Below are positions 50,180 to 59,500 of a DNA stretch of 64,000 nucleotides, piece by piece. Numbering within the stretch: position 1 is the first letter of the stretch; every line of letters begins with the position of its first letter. Position numbers and translations under genes: made by a program. Origin of the DNA: Microvirga sp. VF16. Its GTDB lineage: Bacteria; Pseudomonadota; Alphaproteobacteria; Rhizobiales; Beijerinckiaceae. Location: contig NZ_CP069357.1 in the NCBI RefSeq assembly GCF_016864375.1, forward strand, positions 666,916 to 730,915. The letters are read 5' to 3'. Below the pieces are notes generated by a model. The model saw nothing but the letters and a program-made list of their open reading frames with translations. It ran no database searches and was not told the DNA's origin.

Positions 50180-51229
50180 ATGATTGACTTGACGGCCCGT
50201 CCGCCGCAGTTGGACTTCTTCGCCGATAATGAGTCCGTTCCTGTGCTAGCCGCCCTAGGGCTCGGGGTGGATAGTGTAGCGATGCTCGTGGAATTGGTGG
50301 AGCGTGGCGAGCGTGTGGATGCCGCCCTCTTCGCAGATACCGGTAGCGAGCGCCCACAAACATACGCCTATCTCCCCATCTTTAAGGAATGGCTTGAAAA
50401 GCGCGGTGTTCCCCTTATAGTAGTTAAATACGAGCCAAAGAACTTTAAGAATTATCCACCGTATAGAACCCTCGAATCCAACTGCTTGACTAACGGAACC
50501 TTGCCATCAAAGGCATTTGGATTTGGCTCTTGCTCAAGTAAATGGAAAATACAGCCTCAAGAACTTTGGGCGGACCGATGGGAGCCTGCACGACGCTGTT
50601 GGGCTGCAGGTGGTAAGGTTATCAAGCTAATCGGCTATGACTGCAGCCCTGCGGATCAAAAAAGGTATGCTGATCGAGCCGGTCAAGACGATCCCAAATA
50701 TTCCTATCGATACCCGCTTCGTGAGTTAGGCTGGAAGCGAGAGGATTGCATAGCTCGCATCAAAGCAGCAGGTCTGCCAGTTCCGGTAAAAAGTGCTTGC
50801 TTCTTTTGCCCGGTTAGCAAGCCGCATGAGCTTCATGATCTTGAGAAGCCTCTGCTTCGTCGCATCGTTCTGATGGAAGCGCGGGCGAAGCCTCGGCTGC
50901 GCGACATTGACGGACTTTGGAGAAAGCCTGTTAAGGGATTGAGAGGGGCAACCCCCCGCCCGGGTTCGATGACAGAGTACATCGTCGAGAAGGAGCTTCT
51001 TCCAATTGAAGAGGTCGAAATGATTGTCGAACGTGCTCCTCAGCACCTCATGTCTTTTCAAGAAGCTGTTGCGGATATCGACATTAGCCAGCGACCTGAG
51101 CTCCAGCGTTGGATCGAACTATTCGACATGACCAACGGTAGTCTGATGCAGACCCCGAACACACCCAATCTCTACAGCGAGATGGTTGCCAACGATGAAG
51201 ATTCACCGTTGGCCTCACAAGCTGCATAA
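50180..51229 (+). CDS. PP-loop (PAPS-reductase-like) protein
   Basis: A 349-residue protein. ALGLGVDSVAMLVEL (near residue 30) is the PP-loop that binds ATP, followed by ALFADTGSERPQTY, the usual second motif of PAPS-reductase-type and DndC-like proteins. Later come SACFFCPVSKPHELHD and earlier FGFGSCSSKWKIQP, giving four or more Cys for a metal or iron-sulfur site. Relatives act in sulfate reduction, DNA phosphorothioation and phage anti-defence; which applies here is unknown, and no dnd genes are nearby. Between about 50400 and 50900 base composition is clearly AT-richer than in neighbours, a sign of separate acquisition. A GTG at 50165 is an alternative start. Confidence 0.75.
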   Translation: MIDLTARPPQLDFFADNESVPVLAALGLGVDSVAMLVELVERGERVDAALFADTGSERPQTYAYLPIFKEWLEKRGVPLIVVKYEPKNFKNYPPYRTLESNCLTNGTLPSKAFGFGSCSSKWKIQPQELWADRWEPARRCWAAGGKVIKLIGYDCSPADQKRYADRAGQDDPKYSYRYPLRELGWKREDCIARIKAAGLPVPVKSACFFCPVSKPHELHDLEKPLLRRIVLMEARAKPRLRDIDGLWRKPVKGLRGATPRPGSMTEYIVEKELLPIEEVEMIVERAPQHLMSFQEAVADIDISQRPELQRWIELFDMTNGSLMQTPNTPNLYSEMVANDEDSPLASQAA

Positions 51230-51293
51230 ACGGGTTCCCATCCCGAGTCGAGCGAGCCCGTGAGCGAGAGCTCAGCAGACAGGATTGAACATA

Positions 51294-51632
51294 ATGAATG
51301 GCAGTGACAGCCCGGTTTTGATCCTCGCTTCCAGTGAGGAGGCAACCGCAATCCTGTCTATGATGGAAGGCATGCTCGACGTCCTTAAAAACGATTGCTT
51401 GTAGGGTTCTCCCGACAGTGAGGATCTTGAGGCAGCGCGCACTTGGCTCTCCCTAGCGGTCGAGCAGCAGGCCTACCCCGCTCGCATTCCAGTGGAACTC
51501 TCCGCCGCAGAGCAGACGATGCTGCGTAATGCCATCTCCAACTTGGACGACCAGGGAGAGTTTTGGGATGACGGAGAGGGCTCCGCCAAGCCCTTTACGG
51601 CTGTCATCGAGAACTATAGCGGGAATCCGTAG
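51294..51632 (+). pseudogene. Small gene interrupted by an in-frame TAG
   Basis: ATG 51294, with AGGA 10 bases ahead, reads MNGSDSPVLILASSEEATAI, then LSMMEGMLDVLKNDCL and TAG at 51402. The same frame continues with good protein-like sequence (EDLEAARTWLSLAVEQQ, PVELSAAEQTMLRNAISNLD) to TAG 51630-51632. The intact product would be about 112 residues. A nonsense mutation, a sequencing error, or two separate short genes without a second start are the options; I favour a nonsense-broken gene. Confidence 0.55.
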
Positions 51633-51641
51633 TCGGCCCCG

Positions 51642-52274
51642 CTACCAATTTGAACACCGCGCCTGCTCGTATCGATAGTTTTCTGCCGTATCCAGCGAAG
51701 CATTCAGCCGGCGGGACTCTTCCATCATCTGGTCAAAGACCCGTGCCGTGGCCTCTACGACCTTATTGAACGACAGCTGCTGTGCTTGGGCCGAGATCAA
51801 CTGCTGCGGGCTTAGCGAAGCCACCGCGTTGTTGATATCGAATTGCAGCCTACCGGCATAGTTCGTGATCGAGTTTCTATAAATTCGGACATGTTGCATC
51901 TCGTGCTGCCGGATGGCCTCGTACTCACAGGTCCCTGGCCGGTATTTCGACGCAATAAAAACCTGGATCGGTTCTTTAAACCCAAGGGTGACAGCGACCG
52001 TCTTCGGACGATAGCAGTCCTGCATCACCTCACCCTGTAGTCTGAGATCATACGTCGGGCGTGCCTGGGCCAAACCATTGATATGCCACCCAGCCGGCGA
52101 TCGAAGTTGCTGCGCCGAGGCTGCGACAGCCGCCACATTCGGTGTTGAGCTTAATACGACCTGAGGCTCAGGAGTCTGCACGCTCACCTGAACTGGGATT
52201 GGGCGGCACTGGGCTAAAACCCCGGTGGACACGATACTAGCGATCGCGACGGTGGCCATAGTCAGAAAGCGCAA
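51642..52274 (-). CDS. Exported HExxH-motif protein, 210 aa
   Basis: Signal peptide MRFLTMATVAIASIVSTGVLA-QC. The segment EAIRQHEMQHVRIYRNSI holds HEMQH, a zinc-metalloprotease-type HExxH motif, at about residues 128-132. The rest has strands (YDLRLQGEVMQDCYRPKTVA) and a helical C-terminus. The pattern resembles DUF922-type secreted putative proteases. A T4SS element with a periplasmic protease-like protein may use it to shape the envelope, but that is inference. Confidence 0.6.
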   Translation of the reverse strand: MRFLTMATVAIASIVSTGVLAQCRPIPVQVSVQTPEPQVVLSSTPNVAAVAASAQQLRSPAGWHINGLAQARPTYDLRLQGEVMQDCYRPKTVAVTLGFKEPIQVFIASKYRPGTCEYEAIRQHEMQHVRIYRNSITNYAGRLQFDINNAVASLSPQQLISAQAQQLSFNKVVEATARVFDQMMEESRRLNASLDTAENYRYEQARCSNW

Positions 52275-52298
52275 CGATCTCTCCTGATTTGCGTAGCC

Positions 52299-52319
52299 GA
52301 AATAAAATGCGGTTATAAC
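52299..52319 (+). promoter_or_regulatory. putative promoter with TATAAC box for the 52449 gene
   Basis: GAAATAAAATGCGG precedes TATAAC (52314). The bases GCGGTTATA are identical to those of the virB2 promoter at 4089-4097. GATTTGCG lies just upstream (52287). GCCGAAATAAAA also occurs at 36577. Confidence 0.4.
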
Positions 52320-52421
52320 GCATTATAAAGCGGCTCTATCCCATCCAAAAGCCACGGTTCGCCCGAATTCACCCGATTCCGCAGGATTTCCGCCAATCCT
52401 GAAACGGACAGAATTCAATCC

Positions 52422-52433
52422 AATCCCCAAAAT
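52422..52433 (+). promoter_or_regulatory. CCCCAAAA element before the 52449 gene
   Basis: AATCCCCAAAAT ends 15 bases before the ATG; GAGGAG follows at once, so this copy sits beside a normal ribosome binding site. Confidence 0.5.
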
Positions 52434-52448
52434 GAGGAGAACAGCCAC

Positions 52449-52727
52449 ATGGCAACCCTGATCCTGAAGACTTTCCAGGCTTTCCCGGCCGAGGGGCCGC
52501 ATGGTGCGCCCCGTACTGGTCTGAGCCGCACTCCCGAGACGATCCCCTTTCCTGACCGGTCGGTGACGATCGCATCCGCTGCCGACGCCCAAGCGGCATT
52601 CGAAACCTACTGCGAGGATGCGACCGCCAATGGGAAGCCGGCGCACGCGTTCGGTGACCTCAAGAGAGGTGACCGTGCTCCCCGTGGGTTTAAGGCCCTG
52701 AAGCTCGATCGCTACGTCAACGTCTGA
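52449..52727 (+). CDS. Small protein, first of two tandem paralogues, 92 aa
   Basis: Reads MATLILKTFQAFPAEGPHG, AADAQAAFETYCEDATANGK and ends RGDRAPRGFKALKLDRYVNV. The next gene encodes the same start (MATLIL), the same centre (AADASAAFERY) and nearly the same end. No known domain. Confidence 0.6.
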   Translation: MATLILKTFQAFPAEGPHGAPRTGLSRTPETIPFPDRSVTIASAADAQAAFETYCEDATANGKPAHAFGDLKRGDRAPRGFKALKLDRYVNV

Positions 52728-52759
52728 TCCTCGGACGACCAACGGAACAGTACACTCCT

Positions 52760-53032
52760 ATGGCAACACTCATCCTTTCCACTCACCCTGCATCCTCCGA
52801 CGGGTCCGGCTTCAATTCGATCCATTTCAGTCTCTGCAATGAGGAGACGCCCCTTCCGCGAGAAACCGTGGAGATCCGGACTGCGGCCGACGCATCGGCG
52901 GCGTTCGAACGATATGCTGAGAAGGCAAAAGCCACCTCGAAAGGTACCTGGGTGTCGGCTAGCCTTCGGAAGGGTGACCGAGCTCCCAGTGGATTTCGGA
53001 AGCTAAAGCTGGATCGGTTCGTCAATGTCTGA
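52760..53032 (+). CDS. Small protein, second tandem paralogue, 90 aa
   Basis: MATLILSTHPASSDGSG, then AADASAAFERYAEKAKA and KGDRAPSGFRKLKLDRFVNV. It differs from the first copy mainly in residues 8-45, so the ends are conserved and the middle has diverged. It overlaps the next gene by eight bases. Confidence 0.6.
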   Translation: MATLILSTHPASSDGSGFNSIHFSLCNEETPLPRETVEIRTAADASAAFERYAEKAKATSKGTWVSASLRKGDRAPSGFRKLKLDRFVNV

Positions 53033-53375
53033 CGGGAACACCACCACCGACCTGTCCGAACAGGCTTTCATCATCGAGGGGAATGGCGACACGTTCGCCA
53101 TTCGCGATCCCAATAGCGACGAGATCGTTGCCGAAGTCCGGTACCATCCGGTCGAAGGTTTGGAGCCCCTGGAGACCCCTTCCGGCCAGATCGCCACCCA
53201 GATGGCAGCTTCGCCGGTCCTTGTGGCGGCATTACAGGATGCCGAACAGGAGATCGAGAACCTCCTGAAGGATCTCACCGACGTGCCTGAGGAGGACAGC
53301 CTCGCGCAGAAATCCTTGGCAAAGATCAGGGCTGCGATTGCCCTCGCGCGGCAGAACGCTCCGTCAGAGGATTAG
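53025..53375 (+). CDS. Unrecognised acidic protein, 116 aa
   Basis: Overlaps the previous gene by eight bases. Beta-rich start (QAFIIEGNGDTFAIRDPN) and a helical acidic second half (LQDAEQEIENLLKDLTDVPE). No family recognised. Ends 70 bases before a terminator. Confidence 0.55.
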   Translation: MSDGNTTTDLSEQAFIIEGNGDTFAIRDPNSDEIVAEVRYHPVEGLEPLETPSGQIATQMAASPVLVAALQDAEQEIENLLKDLTDVPEEDSLAQKSLAKIRAAIALARQNAPSED

Positions 53376-53445
53376 GCTTCCACCTGAACCCGACGCAGCC
53401 GGATCCTTCCATCATCGAACCATTGTAGTTTCAGAATTGAGATGA

Positions 53446-53476
53446 GGCCTGGGCGTTAAGCGCCCGGGCCTTTTTT
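53446..53476 (+). terminator. intrinsic terminator
   Basis: GGCCTGGGCG and CGCCCGGGCC form a ten-base stem (one T-G pair) around TTAAG, followed by TTTTTT. Confidence 0.85.
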
Positions 53477-53513
53477 ATTTTTAGCCAATTCAGACGTTGG
53501 AATTTCCCACATC

Positions 53514-53526
53514 AAAACCCCCAAAC
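53514..53526 (+). promoter_or_regulatory. CCCCAAA element upstream of the 2050-aa gene
   Basis: AAAACCCCCAAAC lies 40 bases before the ATG at 53567, directly ahead of a hairpin. Confidence 0.4.
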
Positions 53527-53529
53527 GCT

Positions 53530-53560
53530 GGCTTCGGCCAAGCGGCCTTCGGCCAAAGCC
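53530..53560 (+). other. leader hairpin of the methylase/helicase gene
   Basis: GGCTTCGGCC pairs with GGCCAAAGCC with one mismatch around an 11-base loop; the motif CTTCGGCCAA also occurs twice as a direct repeat here. The stem ends six bases before the ATG and no purine-rich ribosome binding site is visible, so it could limit translation. Confidence 0.45.
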
Positions 53561-53566
53561 AAACGA

Positions 53567-56500
53567 ATGAGATTGTCCATGATGTCAGAAGCTTCGACCG
53601 TCGCGATCAACCTCGCGGATCAGATCGACGAGTGCCGTGAATTTTCGCGCTCGAAGCGCGTGAATATCAGCGAGATCGCCACTCGTTTCGGGATCACCCT
53701 CAAAGAGGCTCGCTCCCGCGTACAGCTCACGACGGTTGCTCCCCAGATCATCGCCCTCTTTCGGCAGGGCCACCTTGATCTGGAGCAGATCGAGGCTTTG
53801 AGCATCACTTCCGACTTCAAGGCCCAGGAAAAGGTCATTTTCCACGCGCTTAACGAGTGGGCGGCCGAGCCCGACCAGATCCGCCTCATCCTGAGCCCCA
53901 TGGGCATTCCCGAAGGGCACCGGCTCGTCTCCTTCGTCAGCCTTGATGCCTACAAGGTGGCAGGCGGCTTCGTTCAGCGCGATCTCTTCGGTGAACCAGG
54001 CAACGGCACCCTGTCGGATTCCTCTCTGCTGGTTCAACTGGCCTCGCGGAAGCTCAATGCAGTCTCCGGCCAGGTCAAGGCGGAAGGCTGGAAGTGGGTT
54101 ACGACGGGAACCACTCCAGACACCGCCTGGGATATGATCCCCTATCGCTCCTCGGATCTATCACTTGCTGCCCCTCTCCCCGACGTCACAATCCCAAGCG
54201 AATGGCTTGCAGTCTCCGGCGCCCTGGTCGGTGTTGACGAGAAGGGCGCCCTCAAGATCCAGCGCGGTCTCGTAAAACCCCAGGACCTTGAGGCGGTAAA
54301 GCAGCTCGCCTCGGCGAACGAGAATGTTCCGGCCGCCCAGCGCATCGAAATCATCACCGAGCCCCTGCCCGTTCCGTCGCAACTCGAGCAGCAGGATGTC
54401 TCTGCCTCCCCTGAAGAGGCTCCCGCTCTGACTGTTGAAACCGTGACTTCCGAGGCCGAAAGCGCTTCCCAGGCTGTCGCGCCCGAACCAGCCCCAGATC
54501 ATGTCGACCCGTTCGTCGGCGATGTCGTCATCGACACAGTGATCGAAGAGGCGGACCTCGTTTCGCTCGCTCCAGAAGCCGAGCTCGACGGACGTCGCAA
54601 CTATCGTATCCAGCCTGGCGAACTGAAGCGCCAGGGCTCCTGGAAGGAGACGGCCAAGCGGAACATCGAGATCATCGAACTCGCCAAGGCGATCACCGCT
54701 GAGAGCCGGGGGGCCACGGATGAGGAGAAGTCTCTCCTCACCAAGTACACGGGCTGGGGCGCCAGCGAGGTCGCCAATGGCATGTTTGGCGTCGGCTACC
54801 GCCATGACTGGTACCAACTCTCCGATCGGTTGAAGGCTCTCCTGACCGACGACGAGTATCAGGAGGCCAAGCGCACCACCCAGTATGCCCACTATACCAG
54901 CGAGGCGGTGATCACCTCGATCTTCAAGGGTATGCAGCGCCTGGGCTTCAATGGCGGCTCGATCCTTGAGCCCGGGATGGGTGTCGGCCTGTTCAACGGC
55001 CTCATGCCTGAGGACATGGCCGCCGCCAGCACGTACACCGGCATCGAATACGATGCGGTTTCGGCTTCTATTGCCCGTCTCCTTTACCCCCGCAGCCATA
55101 TCATCACCGGCGACTACGCCAAGACCGCCCTGCCGCGGGACTTCTTCGACGCCGCCATTGGAAACCCGCCGTTCAGCTCCACGAAGGTTCTGAACGATCC
55201 GGAGTACAAGAAGCAGTCCTTCCTCCTGCACGACTACTTCATCGCCAAGACCATCGATCGCGTCCGCGAAGGGGGCATCGTTGTCCTGATTACCAGCAAG
55301 GGCACGATGGACAAGAAGAACGACAAGGCCCGCCGCTACATCGCCGAGCGTGCCGACCTTGTGGCGGCTATCCGCCTTCCCCAGACCGCTTTCAAGGAGA
55401 ACGCCGGCACCCAGGTCGTGACCGACGTTCTCTTCCTGCGCAAGCGCATGACTGGCGAAAAGGTGCGGCGGACCAGCATGGGCGCTGCCCTGTACCGCAC
55501 GAATGAGCGCAGTGAAGCCGTCGGCGAGCCGGTTCTCCACCTGAACGACTGGATGGAGACCGCCAAGATCGAAGTCGAAGGCTACGACTTTGAGATCAAT
55601 GAGTATTTCGTCGCCAACCCGAACATGGTCCTGGGTCGCCACAGTGTCAGCGGCTCGATGCATCGGGCGGTGGAATACTCCGTCGATCCTCTGTCCGACG
55701 TCACCATCGAGGATGCCTTCGAGACCGCTATCCTGACCCTACCCGAGGGCATCTATGCCCGGCGCCCGAAAACCTCATCGGTCGCCTCGACCGCCGCCAA
55801 CGGCCCGACCATCGACCTCGACCCGAGCAACCGGAAAGTCGGCGGCCTGTACCTCTCCGAGGACGGGACCGTCATGCAGTTTGAGAACGGCATCGGCCAG
55901 CCGCTGACCCAGCGCTTCAACTCGTCCGGGAAGGCTATCGATCTGCGCCCGAGCGAGCTCTTCTGGCTGAAGGGCTATATCAAGCTCCGCGACGCCTTGA
56001 AGAAGGCTCAGGCCGACCAGCTCAACGACGGAAACTGGGAGTTCTCGCTAGCGCGCCTCAACGAGACCTATGACTCCTTCGTCAAATCCCATGGCCGGAT
56101 TCTGCAATACACGGTGATTGAACGGTCCAATCCCGATGGCACCATTACCGAGACCAAGCGCTTCAAGAACGATCCCCTGATCCGGATCGACGCTGAGGGC
56201 GCGCTTGCCTACGCCCTGGAAACCATCGCGGAGGATGGAGATATCCGCCGCGGGCCTGTCCTTCAGGGTCGGGTGCTCAAGCGGGATCAGGAACCAGCCA
56301 TCAACACGACCCAGGACGCCCTGTTCGTGTCCCTGAACCGCCTCGGCCGTCTCGATATCGACGATGTGGCACGCCTTGCCCAACTCAACCGCGATGAGGT
56401 GATCGCAGACCTCGGCACCTCGATCTTCAAGGATCCGGCAGGCTGCCAGTGGGTCATGGCCGACGAGTACCTGTCGGGCAACGTCGTCCAGAAGCTGAAG

Positions 56501-59500
56501 GACGCCATGGCCGCCTGCAGTCTCGATCCGAGCTACAAGCGGAACGTCGAAGCCCTGATGGAGGTTCAGCCAAAGCCGCTGGCGGCCTCGGACATCATGG
56601 TCCGGCTCGGCGTAAACTGGATCCCGACCACCGACATCGAGGAGTTCGCCCAGGAGGTCATCGGCGACCGGATGAAGGTTGTCTATACGGCATCGCTCGG
56701 GACCTGGACGGTCACCTGCCACCACCATGCCGTGTCCGAATGGACATTCGACCGGATGGAGTCGTCCGACGTCCTGCAGGCGCTGCTCAACAGCAAGCAG
56801 ATCAAGATTGTGGATCGCCACGAGGACGGCTCCTCGACCGTCAATGTGGAAGCCACCGAGAAGGCCAACGACATTGCAACAAAGATGCGCGAAGCCTTCC
56901 AGAAGTGGCTCTGGACCGATGCGGATCGTACGGAGCGCCTCGTTTCCTACTATAACGAGAACTTCAACAACATCGCCCCGCGCGTCTTCGACGGCTCGCA
57001 CCTAACCCTTCCGGGACTCTCGCTCCGGTTCTCGCCCTATGCCCACCAGAAGCGGGCTGTTTGGCGCATCATCCAGCAGGGCGACGTATACCTGGCCCAC
57101 TCCGTTGGTGCGGGCAAAACCTTCGAGATGATCGCCGGCTCGATGGAGCAAAAGCGTCTCGGCCTGATCTCGAAGCCGATGTTCGTCGTTCCCAACCACA
57201 TGCTCGCCCAATTCTCGCGGGAATTCCTCGAGATCTACCCGGCGGCGAACATTCTGGTGGCCGACGAATACAACTTCCATACCCACAACCGCCGTCGGTT
57301 CGTGGCTATGGCCGCTCTGAACAATCCGGATGCCATCGTCATCACGCATTCGGCTTTTGGGCGCATCGGCATGAGCAACGAATTCTACAAGGAATTCATT
57401 GACGACCAGATCCGCGAGTGGGAATGGCTGCTGCAGGATGTCGACAACTCAGACCGCCGCACCCGCAAGCAAATCGAGCGGCGTATCGAAGCCCTGGAGC
57501 GTCGTCTGGAAGCTCGCCTAGCCTCGGACAAGAAGGACCAGGTCCTAACTTTCGAGGAACTCGGCGTCGACTTTATAAACGTAGACGAAGCACATACGTT
57601 TCGGAAGCTGGATTTCGCAACGAACCAAGGAAATATCAAAGGAATCGACCCGGCTGGATCCCAGATGGCGCTCGACCTGTTTATGAAGGTCGATTACCTC
57701 CGCCGGAACAACAAGGGCCGTGCCTTGGTCATGGCTTCAGGCACCGCGATCACCAACACCATGGGCGAATTGTTCACGGTGCAGCGGTTCTTCCAGCCCG
57801 CTCAGTTGGAGGCCGATGGTCTGGGCAGCTTCGATGCTTGGGCAGCTCAGTACGGCGACATCGTTGCAGGCTTCGAACAGAACGCTGCCGGTGGCTATGA
57901 GATCGTGAGCCGCTTCGCCAAGTTCTACAACGTGCCGGAGCTTATGCGCCGCGTCCGTAGCTTCATGGACATTCTGTCCAGCAAGCAGCTTGGTGAACTG
58001 GTGGAACGCCCGCTCATTGAGGGCGGTCAGCGCCAGATCATCGTTACTCCTGTGCCGACCGGCTATAAGGAATACCAGAAGGAGCTTGAAGCTCGCATCA
58101 AGGCAATCCGTAACCGCTCTGGCGCCCCGAAGAAGGGTGATGACATCATCTTGACCGTGATCGCTGACGGACGCTTCTCGGCCATCGATATGCGCTTTGT
58201 CGATCCGAACTGGCCGGCTGACCCGGACAGCAAACTCAATCGGATGCTCAGTGACGCGATCGACGCCTATCACGAGACCGCCGACTTCGAGTTCTTCGAT
58301 CCGGTGACCAAGAAAGCCGAGCCGCTGAAGGGAGCAACCTCCATCATCTTCACGGACATTGGCTTGGGTGAGCAATCCGCGATCAATCGCGGGTTCGATA
58401 TGAAAGCCTGGATTCAGCAGCGTCTGATTGAGGGTGGAGTGCGCCCGGAACACATCGCGTTCATGCGCGATCACAAGCAGCATGCCAAGAAGGAACGCCT
58501 GTTCGCAGAGCTGCGCGAAGGCAAGAAGAGGATACTAATTGGCGGACGCGATATGGAAACAGGAGTGAACGTCCAGAAGCGCCTCTATGACCTCTTCCAC
58601 CTGGATGCGCCGTGGTTCCCGGCTTCCGTCCAACAGCGCGAGGGCCGCATCGAGCGCCAGGGCAACCAGAATAGCTCGGTTCGTATCCGGGCCTATGCGA
58701 CAAAAGGCTCTTATGACTCCACGATGTGGGGCATGAACGCCCGAAAGGCACGCTTCATTGAGCAAGCCATGAACGGCGACGATACGATCCGCAGCATGGA
58801 CGACGTCTCTGAGGCATCAGCCTTCCAGATGGCTGCCGCGCTGGCGTCCGGTGACGAGCGCTATATGCGAGTGGCCGGCCTGAGAGCCGACGTGGAGCGC
58901 CTCGAGCGTCTTCGCCAGGCCCACAACTCTGAACAGGGTAAACTCCGCAGCGAGAAACGGTGGGCTGAGAAAACCATCGAGTCCTCAACGTCCACAGTCG
59001 ATGTAATCAGGGAGGCCATCAAACAACGCCAACCCGTTCCGGCCGGAGAATTCAGCGGCACGGTCGATGGCGTCGTCTATGACAAGCGCGAGGCGTTCGG
59101 CAACGCTATCATCAAGGCGGTTGCACAGCACGTGAACCGGCAGACGGTCGGTAACCGCGAAATCGGCACGCTCGCCGGCTTCAATATCGTGTTCGTGGGC
59201 ATCCGCCCGACGAATTTCACGAAATACGGCGCCGAGGTCTACATGGACCTTCCCGGAGACCCTGACCCGATTGTCACGTATCCCTTCGATCAGGACCTCG
59301 CCCCGGGCGGCATCGCAACCCGTGGCTTGAACCAAGTCGGTGGCCTAGAGCGCCTTCTTTACCGGCATGAGGACGAGATCCAGCGCAATCAGCGCAAGAT
59401 CGAGCAGATCAGAAACCGCCTTGGCGTCCCGTTCGCCGAGGAAGCTGTCCTGCTCGAAAAGCTGGCTGAACTCGATGCCCTTGAAGCAGAGCTCGCCGCC

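Noticed and set aside
54161..55663. Minus-strand frame of 500 codons over the methylase part
   Set aside because: It runs antisense to the adenine methylase motifs and shows no domain or ribosome binding site.
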